Below, one piece after another: positions 44,796-53,589 of a DNA stretch of 64,000 nt. The position numbers and the translations under genes were made by a program. This DNA is from Bacteroidota bacterium (GTDB lineage: Bacteria; Bacteroidota; Bacteroidia; CAIKAF01). Position 1 is the stretch's first letter. Every line of letters starts with the position of its first letter. Under the pieces are notes generated by a model. It searched no databases and had not been told where the DNA came from. It was given only the letters and a program-made list of their open reading frames with translations. The DNA lies in NCBI GenBank assembly GCA_023432985.1, contig JAEZEQ010000040.1, positions 1 through 64,000 on the forward strand, read 5' to 3'.

Positions 44796-44803
44796 TACTT
44801 TTG
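44796..44803 (+). promoter_or_regulatory. -7 box six bases before the porin gene
   Basis: TACTTTTG is an exact TAnnTTTG match, with TTGTTG at 44774-44779 near the -33 position. It ends six bases before a TTG at 44810 and lies downstream of an alternative TTG at 44774, which can therefore not be on this transcript. Confidence 0.6.
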
Positions 44804-44809
44804 CAGGCA

Positions 44810-46762
44810 TTGAAAAGGCTAATTTTCATATATTTCTTAGGACTTTGGACAATGTCGGCACATGCACAAACATTGACCAAGAAAGACAGTTTACGCATTT
44901 TACGTGATACGGCCGAAATGTATATATTGTCTACCTATCACCTCTATGTATTGGGAGAAGAAAAACTAAACAAGAGAGATAGCAGCTTAAAAAATGCCCA
45001 TTTATACTATCAGGCACAGGAGGCTTTTCAGTATCCGGCTTCCGATAATCCAGGGCGCCCCGTATATCCCATTTTCTTCAGACCCGATAGCAGTATAGGC
45101 TTTTCTTTAGGTAAAGAAAATTTGGCTTATTACCGATATAACGGACGCAATGCACGCTTATTTAAAACCCTGAGACCCTATAGCGATATTGCATATAATT
45201 TTGCCAATACGGGTATAGCAAAAGAAAATAAAAGACTCGAACAAATTCTGGAAGTAGTGCATACCCAACGTGTATCGAAAAGTGTGCAATTGGGATTGGA
45301 TTTTCGGCGCATCACGGCAACGGGGTTCTACAATCATATGTGGGCCGGACATACTAATTTACGCGTATTTGGGACTTATTTTTCGCCCAAAAATACCTAT
45401 ATCTTAGCCTCCAGTTTTTCATTCAACAACAGTAAATTATTCGAAAATGGGGGATTGGCTCCCGAGGTCGATTTTGCACAAAGTGTAGAAAATACAGGTA
45501 GCGGAACCATAGATTTGGTGCGTAGGGAACAATATGCAACCCGACTTTTGAGTGCGGTAAACGAAGGACAAAATTACGATTTGGATATATTCCAGGCTTT
45601 TAACATCGGAAATAAGAGTTTTAGAAAAGACACAAACAGCGCGGAAGTCAGCATTCCCCTTTTCCGAATCGGGAATCGCTTTATTTTCCAAACAGAAAGA
45701 TATAGGTATATAGATACCACGCATAGTGAAGATCAATTCTACAATGCCTATAATTTCGACACCAGTCGCACTTTCTACAGAGTCTATCATCAAAATTTCG
45801 GAGGCGAACTTTCATTTTCCTTTTTTCCATGGCGCAATAAAGGCAGCTTCAATACCATTTCGGCCGGAATTAAAGCCGCATATCTCGATGTATTGCAGGA
45901 TAGTTTTTTCACCCAAACATACAATACCCAAATCTTCTCTCAATTCGATTTTCAATTTGCAGAAAGATTGCGCTTAAAAGGTAGGGTCGACTATTTTCTT
46001 TTGGGTTATAATAGAAATGATTTACAAATTGAGGCGGATGTAGATTTAAATTTTGGTCGAAAAGACAAAGCCAAATGGATGATTTTGAAACCCCATTTCC
46101 AATTTCGCCTGGCCGAACCAAGCTTTTTACAAAGCCAAACATACAGCAATCTCTTCATATGGAATCAGGATTTTGCCAAAGTCAGAACCCTGCAACTGGG
46201 CTTAAAAATCCACTTCCCTACCCTGCATCTAACTCTTGGCGGACAAGCTTATACATTGGGTAATTATGTCTATTACGACAGTCTGGCCTTTTCCCGCCAA
46301 TCACCAAATGCCGTTTCGGGCTATGCCGCATGGATAAAACATGAACTGACCTTTGCCAAACATTTTCACTGGAATAATCTGGTCGTACATCAAAAAAGCG
46401 ATCGGGATATTATTCGCATGCCTCCTCTATATCTGAGAAGCAATTTCTATTACGAAAATAAATTATTCAAAAAACGATTATTATTACAGGTTGGCTTCGA
46501 TGTATATTATGCCATGAAACATAAAGGCTATGCCTATATGCCGGCAAGCGGAGTTTGGCATTTACAGAACAGCGCCTATGTAGGCAATTACCCATATATA
46601 GATGTAAATATTTCTATACGCATAAAAAGATTTAAAGCCTTTTTTGTCGTCAATCACGTCAATCAAGGCTTCCCCTCCAAGGCAGAATATTTTATTGCTC
46701 CCGGTTACCCCACAGCCGACAGACAATTTAGGGTGGGAGCCAGTTGGGGACTATTCAACTAA
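44810..46762 (+). CDS. Putative outer-membrane porin (Porin_10-like)
   Basis: A 650-residue outer-membrane beta-barrel protein. Translation probably begins at the TTG at 44810: it follows the -7 box by six bases and opens an ideal 20-residue signal peptide (MKRLIFIYFLGLWTMSAHAQ). The body is rich in alternating aromatic strands and has the RPYSDIAYNFANTG and FFPWRNKGSF regions that recall Bacteroidota putative porins (Porin_10); the last strand ends GASWGLFN. No partner gene is adjacent, and the permeant is unknown. Confidence 0.78.
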   Translation: MKRLIFIYFLGLWTMSAHAQTLTKKDSLRILRDTAEMYILSTYHLYVLGEEKLNKRDSSLKNAHLYYQAQEAFQYPASDNPGRPVYPIFFRPDSSIGFSLGKENLAYYRYNGRNARLFKTLRPYSDIAYNFANTGIAKENKRLEQILEVVHTQRVSKSVQLGLDFRRITATGFYNHMWAGHTNLRVFGTYFSPKNTYILASSFSFNNSKLFENGGLAPEVDFAQSVENTGSGTIDLVRREQYATRLLSAVNEGQNYDLDIFQAFNIGNKSFRKDTNSAEVSIPLFRIGNRFIFQTERYRYIDTTHSEDQFYNAYNFDTSRTFYRVYHQNFGGELSFSFFPWRNKGSFNTISAGIKAAYLDVLQDSFFTQTYNTQIFSQFDFQFAERLRLKGRVDYFLLGYNRNDLQIEADVDLNFGRKDKAKWMILKPHFQFRLAEPSFLQSQTYSNLFIWNQDFAKVRTLQLGLKIHFPTLHLTLGGQAYTLGNYVYYDSLAFSRQSPNAVSGYAAWIKHELTFAKHFHWNNLVVHQKSDRDIIRMPPLYLRSNFYYENKLFKKRLLLQVGFDVYYAMKHKGYAYMPASGVWHLQNSAYVGNYPYIDVNISIRIKRFKAFFVVNHVNQGFPSKAEYFIAPGYPTADRQFRVGASWGLFN

Positions 46763-46789
46763 TGGCAATTTCGGATAGAAAAATTTAAT

Positions 46790-46797
46790 TAATTTTG
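46790..46797 (+). promoter_or_regulatory. -7 box for fabI
   Basis: TAATTTTG is an exact TAnnTTTG match and ends 18 bases before the ATG at 46816. Confidence 0.5.
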
Positions 46798-46815
46798 TAC
46801 TACAAATCAAACATT

Positions 46816-47634
46816 ATGGCTCAAAACTTATTAAAAGGAAAAAGAGGAATTATTACCGGCGCTTTGGATGAGAATTCAATCGCATGGAAAGTGGCACAAA
46901 AAGCAGTGGAACAAGGAGCACAAATTGTATTGACCAATGCACCTGTTGCCATGAGAATGGGGGCCATAAATAAATTGGCTGAAGAATGTAACACCATTGT
47001 GATTCCTGCCGATGCTACTAATCTGGAAGATTTAGAAAATCTATACCAAAAAAGTATGGATCATATGGGTGGTAAACTCGATTTTGTATTACACTCTATC
47101 GGTATGTCTGTAAACGTTCGTAAAGGCAAACCTTATACGGATCTGGACTATGGATTTTTAGAAAAAACATATGATGTATCTGCCGTTTCATTTCATAAAA
47201 TGATGCAAACAGCATATAAATTAGACGCTGTAAACGAATGGGGTAGTTTTTTAGGACTTACCTATATAGCTGCACAGCGTATATTTCCTGACTACGGCGA
47301 TATGGCCGATGCCAAAAGTTTACTCGAAAGTATAGCACGCGGCTGGGGTTATCATTACGGCAAAAAAGCCAAAGTACGCGTAAACACCATTTCTCAATCG
47401 CCTACTAAAACTACGGCAGGAAGCGGAGTGGGTGGATTCGATGCCTTTTTTAATTATGCCGATACCATGTCTCCTCTAGGAAATGCTAGTGCTGAAGATT
47501 GCGCCAATTATTGCATTTATATGTTCAGTGAATTGTCGCGTATGATAACTATGCAAAACCTATATCACGACGGAGGCTTTAGTCAAATGGGCATCGCACC
47601 CGAAATCGTAAGTAAATTTTCCGACCCCAAATAA
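46816..47634 (+). CDS. fabI: Enoyl-ACP reductase FabI
   Basis: FabI performs the last reduction of the fatty acid elongation cycle with NADH. The 272 residues contain LKGKRGIITGALDENSIAWK at the N terminus (NAD site), LHSIGMS near 91, and the catalytic Tyr-(x6)-Lys as DYGDMADAK near 158. The ATG at 46816 (MAQNLLKG) is preferred over an upstream in-frame start because it matches the family start. Its stop overlaps the next gene's start by one base (TAATG). Confidence 0.93.
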   Translation: MAQNLLKGKRGIITGALDENSIAWKVAQKAVEQGAQIVLTNAPVAMRMGAINKLAEECNTIVIPADATNLEDLENLYQKSMDHMGGKLDFVLHSIGMSVNVRKGKPYTDLDYGFLEKTYDVSAVSFHKMMQTAYKLDAVNEWGSFLGLTYIAAQRIFPDYGDMADAKSLLESIARGWGYHYGKKAKVRVNTISQSPTKTTAGSGVGGFDAFFNYADTMSPLGNASAEDCANYCIYMFSELSRMITMQNLYHDGGFSQMGIAPEIVSKFSDPK

Positions 47635-47843
47635 TGAAAATTGCAGGGGGCATATTATTGATTTGTCTGGGAATGATGAGTTCTTGTGATACAAGATGTT
47701 ATTCATGCACAGATGCCGAAACCGGAGAAGTTATCCAAAATGAACTATGTACCGATGATCCCTTTTACAGCACTGCCATAAGGGATGATTGGCGTTATTC
47801 GTGCAATGCGGGCGGAGGGCTCGTTGATGAATATAAGAAATGA
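47634..47843 (+). CDS. Small cysteine-rich lipoprotein
   Basis: A 69-residue exported protein. The signal ends in the lipobox SSC (Cys18), followed by DTRCYSCTDAETGEV and two further cysteines, giving five cysteines after the lipid anchor-type Cys or included with it. It could form disulfides in the periplasm. It is coupled to fabI (1-base overlap) and to the phosphoesterase gene (4-base ATGA overlap), which supports its being a real gene. No family was recognised. Confidence 0.65.
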   Translation: MKIAGGILLICLGMMSSCDTRCYSCTDAETGEVIQNELCTDDPFYSTAIRDDWRYSCNAGGGLVDEYKK

Positions 47844-49000
47844 GAATATATAGCCTACTTATTGCCTTAGTCGGATTTATGCCGGCATTCTTTTCCTGTC
47901 AATCGGCAAAACCGATTATTAAAAAGGAATACAGGGAGACCTGGTCAAACCGAACTTTGCCTGAAGATAAACCTATATATACCATTTTTGCCCTGGGCGA
48001 TGCCGGCGATCCGGATACAACGAAGATGGACAGTAATTTCGGCACCCTACAGGAGCGACTTAAACAGCAGGATGAGGAAGCTTTGCTGATTTTTTTAGGG
48101 GATAATATTTATCCGGCCGGACTCCCACACAATAGTCACCCCGACCGCAAAGAATACGAATTACACCTCGATGCACAAATCGCCATAGCCGACAGCTTCA
48201 AAGGCCGTACCATTTTTGTTCCCGGAAATCACGACTGGGACGATGGACACGATCAAGGCTATATTAGAGCCATTGCTCAAGAAAGATATATAGAAAATAA
48301 AATGCAAAATGCACGGGTATTCTATCCGGAAAACGGATGTCCCGGTCCTGAAGAAATTGCATTGACGGATGATATAGTGCTTATAGTACTCAACACGCAA
48401 TGGTGGCTGCACAAACACGCTAAACCCGATACAGGTATTTGTGATTTTGGAACGGATTTTCTCTTTATGCAGGAATTCGAAAATGCCATGAAAAGAAATG
48501 CCGGTAAAAAGGTGATCGTTGCCGCACACCACCCTATGGAAAGTCAAGGCCCGCACGGAGGTAAATTTCCTGCTACCGCCCACTTCTTCCCCTTAAGGGA
48601 ATTCAACCGAAACCTTTGGGTTCCCCTGCCCTTCTTCGGCAGTCTCTATGTCATTTACCGCAAATCGGGATATATACAAGACCTTACCAACAAACGCTAC
48701 AAAGCCATGCAAGCCTCATTTCAACGTGTAATGGAACAATATCCGAACACCATTTACCTGAACGGACATGATCACAGTTTGCAATATATTCCCAAAAACA
48801 ATGTACACTATATCACCAGCGGTGCAGGTACAGAAGTATCGCATGTGGTCGGGCATAAAAGATTGCATTTCGGATATGCAGGCAGAGGCCATACCGAAAT
48901 AAAATTATATGCAGACGGACAAGTTTGGGTAGAATTTATACGCACAAATAAAGAGGGTAAAGCTGAAGTTTTATACAGAACCGAATTAAAAAACAATTAA
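47840..49000 (+). CDS. Calcineurin-like metallophosphoesterase lipoprotein
   Basis: A 386-residue exported phosphoesterase; the signal ends FFSC (Cys20). The metal-binding motifs are complete: ALGDAGDPD near 51, FLGDNIYPAG near 82, PGNHDWDDG near 123, AAHHPMES near 230 and NGHDHSLQY near 310. The layout resembles acid-phosphatase-like members of the superfamily. It likely releases phosphate or cleaves phosphodiesters in the periplasm or at the surface. It overlaps the preceding small lipoprotein gene by four bases. Confidence 0.87.
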   Translation: MRIYSLLIALVGFMPAFFSCQSAKPIIKKEYRETWSNRTLPEDKPIYTIFALGDAGDPDTTKMDSNFGTLQERLKQQDEEALLIFLGDNIYPAGLPHNSHPDRKEYELHLDAQIAIADSFKGRTIFVPGNHDWDDGHDQGYIRAIAQERYIENKMQNARVFYPENGCPGPEEIALTDDIVLIVLNTQWWLHKHAKPDTGICDFGTDFLFMQEFENAMKRNAGKKVIVAAHHPMESQGPHGGKFPATAHFFPLREFNRNLWVPLPFFGSLYVIYRKSGYIQDLTNKRYKAMQASFQRVMEQYPNTIYLNGHDHSLQYIPKNNVHYITSGAGTEVSHVVGHKRLHFGYAGRGHTEIKLYADGQVWVEFIRTNKEGKAEVLYRTELKNN

Positions 49001-49012
49001 ACCTATACGCCC

Positions 49013-49894
49013 ATGGCACGCTTAAAAGGAACCGGCATTGCAATTGTAACGCCCTTTAAAAAAGATCTGAGCATAGATTTTGAAGCTCTTGAAAATCTGA
49101 TTTCATTTTGGATAAAAGGCGGCGTAGAATACCTAGTGGTAATGGGCACTACCGGAGAAAGTGTCACCCTCAGCAAGTCGGAAAAAAGCGAACTCCTCGC
49201 TTTCGTTCTTGAAAAAGTAAACGGAAAAATTCCCGTTGTAGTCGGCATAGGCGGAAATAATACGGCCGAAGTAGTGGAACAACTAAAAAGCATGGACTTA
49301 TCGAAAACCGAAGCCGTACTTAGTGTAGCTCCATATTATAATAAACCCAGTCAGCAAGGCTATTTCGAACATTTTATGCAAGTGGCCGAAGCCAGCCCCA
49401 AACCCATAATTTTATACAATGTACCCGGACGTACCGGCAGCAATATGAGCGCAGCTACCACGCTTAAATTAGCCAATGCCCATTCCAATATTGTTGCCAT
49501 AAAAGAAGCCTCAGGGAATTTGGAACAAATCACCGAAATCCTAATTCATAAACCCGAACATTTTAAGGTAATCAGCGGAGATGATAATCTCACTTTACCC
49601 ATGATTGCCAGCGGTGCCGAAGGTGTAATCTCGGTTGTGGCCAATGCCTATCCATATAAATTTTCGGAAATGGTACGCTTTTGTCTCGCCGAAGATTTTG
49701 AAGCAGCCAAAACGCTTCATTATGCCTTGTTCGATTTTACCCGAAATATATTCCTCGACGGAAATCCGGCCGGTATAAAAGCCGCCCTCTACAAAAAAGG
49801 ATTGTGCCAAAATATAGTGCGCCTTCCGCTCACCCCGGTTAATAACGAAACCTACGAAAAAATTATCCGATCGGTTGAAAAATTGGAAAAATAA
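49013..49894 (+). CDS. dapA: 4-hydroxy-tetrahydrodipicolinate synthase
   Basis: DapA condenses pyruvate with aspartate semialdehyde (made by Asd at 5917) towards diaminopimelate and lysine. The 293 residues show VMGTTGESVTLS near 43, ILYNVPGRTGSNM near 133 with the catalytic Tyr, and VAIKEASGN near 161 with the Schiff-base Lys. It starts 12 bases after the phosphoesterase gene, and its 3' end overlaps the start of the YdcF-like gene. Confidence 0.95.
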   Translation: MARLKGTGIAIVTPFKKDLSIDFEALENLISFWIKGGVEYLVVMGTTGESVTLSKSEKSELLAFVLEKVNGKIPVVVGIGGNNTAEVVEQLKSMDLSKTEAVLSVAPYYNKPSQQGYFEHFMQVAEASPKPIILYNVPGRTGSNMSAATTLKLANAHSNIVAIKEASGNLEQITEILIHKPEHFKVISGDDNLTLPMIASGAEGVISVVANAYPYKFSEMVRFCLAEDFEAAKTLHYALFDFTRNIFLDGNPAGIKAALYKKGLCQNIVRLPLTPVNNETYEKIIRSVEKLEK

Positions 49895-50492
49895 AATCGC
49901 CATTTTTCTCATCCTTGTATTTCTCATTCTACTGCCCTATTTTTTCCGATATTCTATTCTTAGAGCAGTATATGGAGGCTTAATAGATATGGACTACAGC
50001 GAAGATTCCTTTCGTTATGGCATCATTCTATCCGGAAATGCAGGCGACAGAGCAAGCTTTGCCGCCAATTTATTCCACAAAAATAAAATAGACACTCTCA
50101 TCTGTCTCGGCGAAAATATTCCGCATAATCTGCAAGCCCTCGATATGCCCATTAGCGAAGCAGAAATCAGTAAGCATATTCTACTCAAACACAATGTACC
50201 CGCCGAAAATATTTACTGCATAGAGAGAGGACATTCTACATACGATGAATTCGCTTTTATTCAATCCTTCCTGCAAACTAAAAATGCAAGTGCCCTGCTC
50301 ATTTCCTCCGATATACACAGCGCCAGAATGTCCTGGCTCCGAAAACATTTCGAGCTGTCTGAGGATAAAGTGCAGATAAAAGGAGTCCCCTCCGAAAAAT
50401 TCAACAGCGAGAACTGGTGGCAAAGCGAAGAAGGCCTGATTGCCGTAAGTAATGAATGGGAAAAAAGAATCTATTATCTCCTGAAATATTAA
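49875..50492 (+). CDS. YdcF/DUF218 family protein
   Basis: A protein of about 205 residues with one N-terminal membrane segment (about 7-28) and a DUF218 domain: YGIILSGNAGDRASFAANLF near 49, AENIYCIERGHSTYDEFAFI near 115 and ALLISSDIHSARM near 140. Relatives bind nucleotides or take part in envelope-sugar steps; the reaction is unknown. No ATG precedes the membrane segment. The best start is a TTG at 49875 that overlaps dapA by 20 bases, so the exact start is uncertain. Confidence 0.78.
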   Translation: MKNWKNKIAIFLILVFLILLPYFFRYSILRAVYGGLIDMDYSEDSFRYGIILSGNAGDRASFAANLFHKNKIDTLICLGENIPHNLQALDMPISEAEISKHILLKHNVPAENIYCIERGHSTYDEFAFIQSFLQTKNASALLISSDIHSARMSWLRKHFELSEDKVQIKGVPSEKFNSENWWQSEEGLIAVSNEWEKRIYYLLKY

Positions 50493-50520
50493 AATATTTT
50501 CCCGTTTTTTACACGCACAC

Positions 50521-50569
50521 TTATCAACAATCCATCCCTGAGAAATGGGAATTAAATTAGTTATCAACA
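50521..50569. promoter_or_regulatory. Two DnaA-box-like TTATCAACA sites
   Basis: TTATCAACA occurs at 50521-50529 and 50561-50569, 40 bases apart and in the same orientation. It differs by one base from the E. coli DnaA box TTATCCACA. The sites lie in the 264-base gap before dnaB, which also has an inverted pair GCTCGCAT (50575-50582)/ATGCGAGC (50669-50676). A role is not shown by sequence alone. Confidence 0.35.
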
Positions 50570-50727
50570 AAACAGCTCGCATACAAAAACCTGATAATAA
50601 GGCATATACCAAAACAAAAAAACAACCATACACAGAAACAAGTTTTCAACCTATTAAAAAACAAGGGCATGCGAGCAAGTCAGGAAAATCGTGAATAAAA
50701 TGTTCATAAGATTTTTGCTTTAAAAAA

Positions 50728-50741
50728 CGGAACAGGTTCCG
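50728..50741. promoter_or_regulatory. Operator-like palindrome before the dnaB -7 box
   Basis: CGGAAC-AG-GTTCCG is a perfect inverted repeat with a two-base centre and abuts the -7 box at 50742. A regulator bound here would block RNA polymerase. The spacing differs from the Gram-positive LexA site GAACnnnnGTTC. Confidence 0.5.
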
Positions 50742-50749
50742 TATTTTTG
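50742..50749 (+). promoter_or_regulatory. -7 box seven bases before dnaB
   Basis: TATTTTTG is an exact TAnnTTTG match and ends seven bases before the ATG at 50757. Confidence 0.6.
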
Positions 50750-50756
50750 TTCGAGT

Positions 50757-52256
50757 ATGAATGAAAAGAATAATATACAATCTCGTCGCAATGTGCGGAG
50801 CGGATTTCAGGGTATAGAAAACAGTCAGGTCAGCCGTATGCAACCCCAGGCTATCGATTTAGAAGAGGCTGTATTGGGTGCCGTGATGATTGATAAAGAG
50901 GCAGTGATTACGGTATTGGAAATTGTAAAGCCTGATTTTTTTTATTTAGATCAACATAAAGAAATTCTGCAGGCTGTTTCTCAGCTTTTCGCCAATAGTC
51001 AGCCCGTTGACATAATGACGGTGACCGAACAATTGCGTAAAAACGGTCAGCTCGATTTTGTGGGCGGGCCGGTTTATATTACCCGACTGGCTTCGCGTGT
51101 AGGTTCTTCTGCCAATGTAGAATATCATGCACGTATTATTGCCGAGAAGTATATCAAACGCGAATTGATTTCCATTTCATCCAAAATTATAGAGAATTCC
51201 TTCGACGATACCATAGATACATTCGAGCTCTTGAATGATGCAGAAAGCAAATTGTTCGGAGTCTCCGAAAAGAATATTAAAAGAGGATATGAAGGCATAG
51301 ATGCCGTTATTAAAAAGGCTTTTCAACAAATAGACCAATTGGCCAATAATAAGGACGGCTTATCCGGCGTTCCATCCGATTATGAAGATTTGGACGAAAT
51401 GACCGCAGGATGGCAAAAAGGGAATCTTATCATTTTGGCTGCACGCCCCGGTATGGGAAAAACATCCTTCGCCCTTTCTTTAATCCGTAATGCAGCCGTA
51501 AAATACAATAAACCTGTTGCTATTTTCTCCTTGGAGATGAGCAATATCGAATTGGTAAACCGATTGATTATGTCGGAAGCTAATATTTCGGGTGAAGCAT
51601 TGAAAAAAGGAAATTTGAGCGAACAAGAAATTGCATCTCTTCCCGCCAAATTGAGTGCGCTCGAACAGGCTCCCATATATATAGACGATACGGCAGGACT
51701 TACCATTTACGAGTTCAGAGCGAAAGCCCGGAAATTAAAAATGCAGCATCAAATACAGATGATTATCATCGACTATTTGCAATTAATGACAGCCGGTATT
51801 GACTCGAAAGGACCCGGGAACCGCGAGCAAGAAATTTCGACCATCTCACGTACCTTAAAGGCCATTGCCAAAGAACTTGATATTCCCATTATCGCCCTTT
51901 CTCAGTTGAGCCGTAGCGTCGAAACCCGCGCAGGGGATAAAAGACCGCAATTATCCGACCTTAGGGAGTCCGGCGCCATTGAACAAGATGCCGATATGGT
52001 TATGTTTATTTTCAGACCCGAATACTACGGTATAGACAGCGACGAAAATGGAAATAGTACCCAAGGACTGGCCGAAATTATTATTGCCAAACACCGAAGC
52101 GGATCTACGGGCACAGCCAAATTACGCTTTATACCGGCACAAACCCGATTCGAAAATTATCATACCGAATATTCCATGCCTAATGGTACACTCGACCATA
52201 TGGTATTCGACCACAAAACATTCACCTCAAAAATGAATGATGAGCCACCTTTCTAA
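50757..52256 (+). CDS. dnaB: Replicative DNA helicase DnaB
   Basis: DnaB is the hexameric helicase that unwinds DNA at the fork. The 499 residues have an N-terminal helical domain (about 25-125, AIDLEEAVLGAVMIDKEAV), a linker, and a RecA-like ATPase with AARPGMGKTSFAL (Walker A near 225), FSLEMSN, MIIIDYLQLM (Walker B near 335) and ALSQLSR. No intein is present. A palindrome overlaps its promoter region. The spacing to the upstream gene (264 bases) indicates independent transcription. Confidence 0.95.
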   Translation: MNEKNNIQSRRNVRSGFQGIENSQVSRMQPQAIDLEEAVLGAVMIDKEAVITVLEIVKPDFFYLDQHKEILQAVSQLFANSQPVDIMTVTEQLRKNGQLDFVGGPVYITRLASRVGSSANVEYHARIIAEKYIKRELISISSKIIENSFDDTIDTFELLNDAESKLFGVSEKNIKRGYEGIDAVIKKAFQQIDQLANNKDGLSGVPSDYEDLDEMTAGWQKGNLIILAARPGMGKTSFALSLIRNAAVKYNKPVAIFSLEMSNIELVNRLIMSEANISGEALKKGNLSEQEIASLPAKLSALEQAPIYIDDTAGLTIYEFRAKARKLKMQHQIQMIIIDYLQLMTAGIDSKGPGNREQEISTISRTLKAIAKELDIPIIALSQLSRSVETRAGDKRPQLSDLRESGAIEQDADMVMFIFRPEYYGIDSDENGNSTQGLAEIIIAKHRSGSTGTAKLRFIPAQTRFENYHTEYSMPNGTLDHMVFDHKTFTSKMNDEPPF

Positions 52257-52290
52257 TACTATATTCCATAAAATTTGCGTTCTTTAGCCT

Positions 52291-53556
52291 ATGTTCAAAA
52301 ATGCACTTTTTATCCTTATCCTCATTTTCTCGGGAGGCATATACTCCGCAAATGCTGCATATATGCTTATTCCCATGGACGAAAAACAGGCAAATCACCT
52401 CAAAGCATACGGTATCGCTTATTATACGCTGAGCTATGATGTGGAAATGTATTGGTTACTGAATTATCGGGGCGGCTCTTTTATGTTTAAACATGCAGCG
52501 GAATTCGAAAAAGAATGTACTATTCGAGGGGTAACCTACGAAATTATAGCCGATGCCAGATCTAGCGCCATCCTTAGCGAGGTAGCCGATCCCGAACTCA
52601 ATGCCGATGCAGTGCGTATGGAAAAAGCACCTAAAATCGCCGTTTATAGCCCCAAAGACAAACAACCCTGGGACGATGCTGTAACGCTTGTGCTTTCTTA
52701 TGCCGAAATTCCATACGATATTATTTACGACGACGAAGTGCTCGATGGCAAATTGGCACTGTACGACTGGCTCCATTTACATCATGAAGATTTCACCGGA
52801 CAATACGGGAAATTCTGGGCCTCATACCGAAATGCTCCTTGGTACAAAGAACAGGTGCGCTCTCAAGAAGCTACAGCCCGAAAATATGGGTTTACAAAGG
52901 TAAGTCAGCTCAAACTGACCGTAGCCAAAAATATCAAAAGCTTCGTGCAAGGCGGTGGTTATATGTTCGCCATGTGCAGCGCAACCGATAGCTACGACAT
53001 CGCCCTGGCAGCAGAAGGTGTCGACATTTGCGATTATATGTACGACGGCGACCCTATGGAACACGCCGCTCAATCAAAAATTAATTATAACGCCACCATG
53101 GCCTTTCGCGACTTCAGTATCTCTACGAATCCACTCGAATATGAATACAGTAATATCGACGCCACTATGTGGAGAAATGTGCCGAAAACACAAGACTTTT
53201 TTACCCTATTCGAATTCTCTGCCAAATGGGATCCCGTACCTACCATGCTCACGCAATGCCATCAAGTGGTCATTCCCGGATTTATGGGACAAACAACGGC
53301 CTTTAGAAAACAATTCCTGAAACCCGGAGTCCTCGTTCTTGCCGAAACTAAAATTGCCAATGAAGCCAGATATATTCACGGCGAATCGGGCAAAGGATTC
53401 TGGACCTGGTATGGCGGACATGATCCCGAAGATTATCAACATATGGTGGGTGACCCTCCCACCGATTTGGCCCTACACCCCAATTCGCCCGGATATAGAC
53501 TTATCCTCAATAATGTCCTATTTCCCGCTGCAAAAAAGAAAAAACAAAAAACCTAA
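52291..53556 (+). CDS. Secreted protein often labelled asparagine synthetase B
   Basis: A 421-residue exported protein. The signal peptide ends near ANA (residue 22). The mature start (AYMLIPMDEKQANHLKAYGI, then WLLNYRGGSF) matches, from memory, a Bacteroidota family labelled asparagine synthetase B, yet no N-terminal glutaminase Cys or ATP-pyrophosphatase SGG loop is visible. A central GGGYMFAMCSATDSYD near residue 225 resembles a nucleophile-elbow Cys as in class I glutamine amidotransferase-like folds. The enzymatic label is therefore doubtful. The tail is lysine-rich. Confidence 0.6.
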   Translation: MFKNALFILILIFSGGIYSANAAYMLIPMDEKQANHLKAYGIAYYTLSYDVEMYWLLNYRGGSFMFKHAAEFEKECTIRGVTYEIIADARSSAILSEVADPELNADAVRMEKAPKIAVYSPKDKQPWDDAVTLVLSYAEIPYDIIYDDEVLDGKLALYDWLHLHHEDFTGQYGKFWASYRNAPWYKEQVRSQEATARKYGFTKVSQLKLTVAKNIKSFVQGGGYMFAMCSATDSYDIALAAEGVDICDYMYDGDPMEHAAQSKINYNATMAFRDFSISTNPLEYEYSNIDATMWRNVPKTQDFFTLFEFSAKWDPVPTMLTQCHQVVIPGFMGQTTAFRKQFLKPGVLVLAETKIANEARYIHGESGKGFWTWYGGHDPEDYQHMVGDPPTDLALHPNSPGYRLILNNVLFPAAKKKKQKT

Positions 53557-53573
53557 ATCTCCATTTCCTTTTT

Positions 53574-53581
53574 TAGCTTTG
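53574..53581 (+). promoter_or_regulatory. -7 box eight bases before the GT39 gene
   Basis: TAGCTTTG is an exact TAnnTTTG match and ends eight bases before the ATG at 53590. The in-frame GTG codons at 53581 and 53584 are too close to be used on this transcript. Confidence 0.55.
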
Positions 53582-53589
53582 TGGTGTAC

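Noticed and set aside
44774..44809. Upstream TTG start of the porin
   Set aside because: It lies before the -7 box that drives the gene and would spoil an otherwise ideal signal peptide.
50493..50756. Chromosomal origin of replication
   Set aside because: Only two DnaA-box-like sites, no dnaA or other origin marker gene, and no skew data from a single window.
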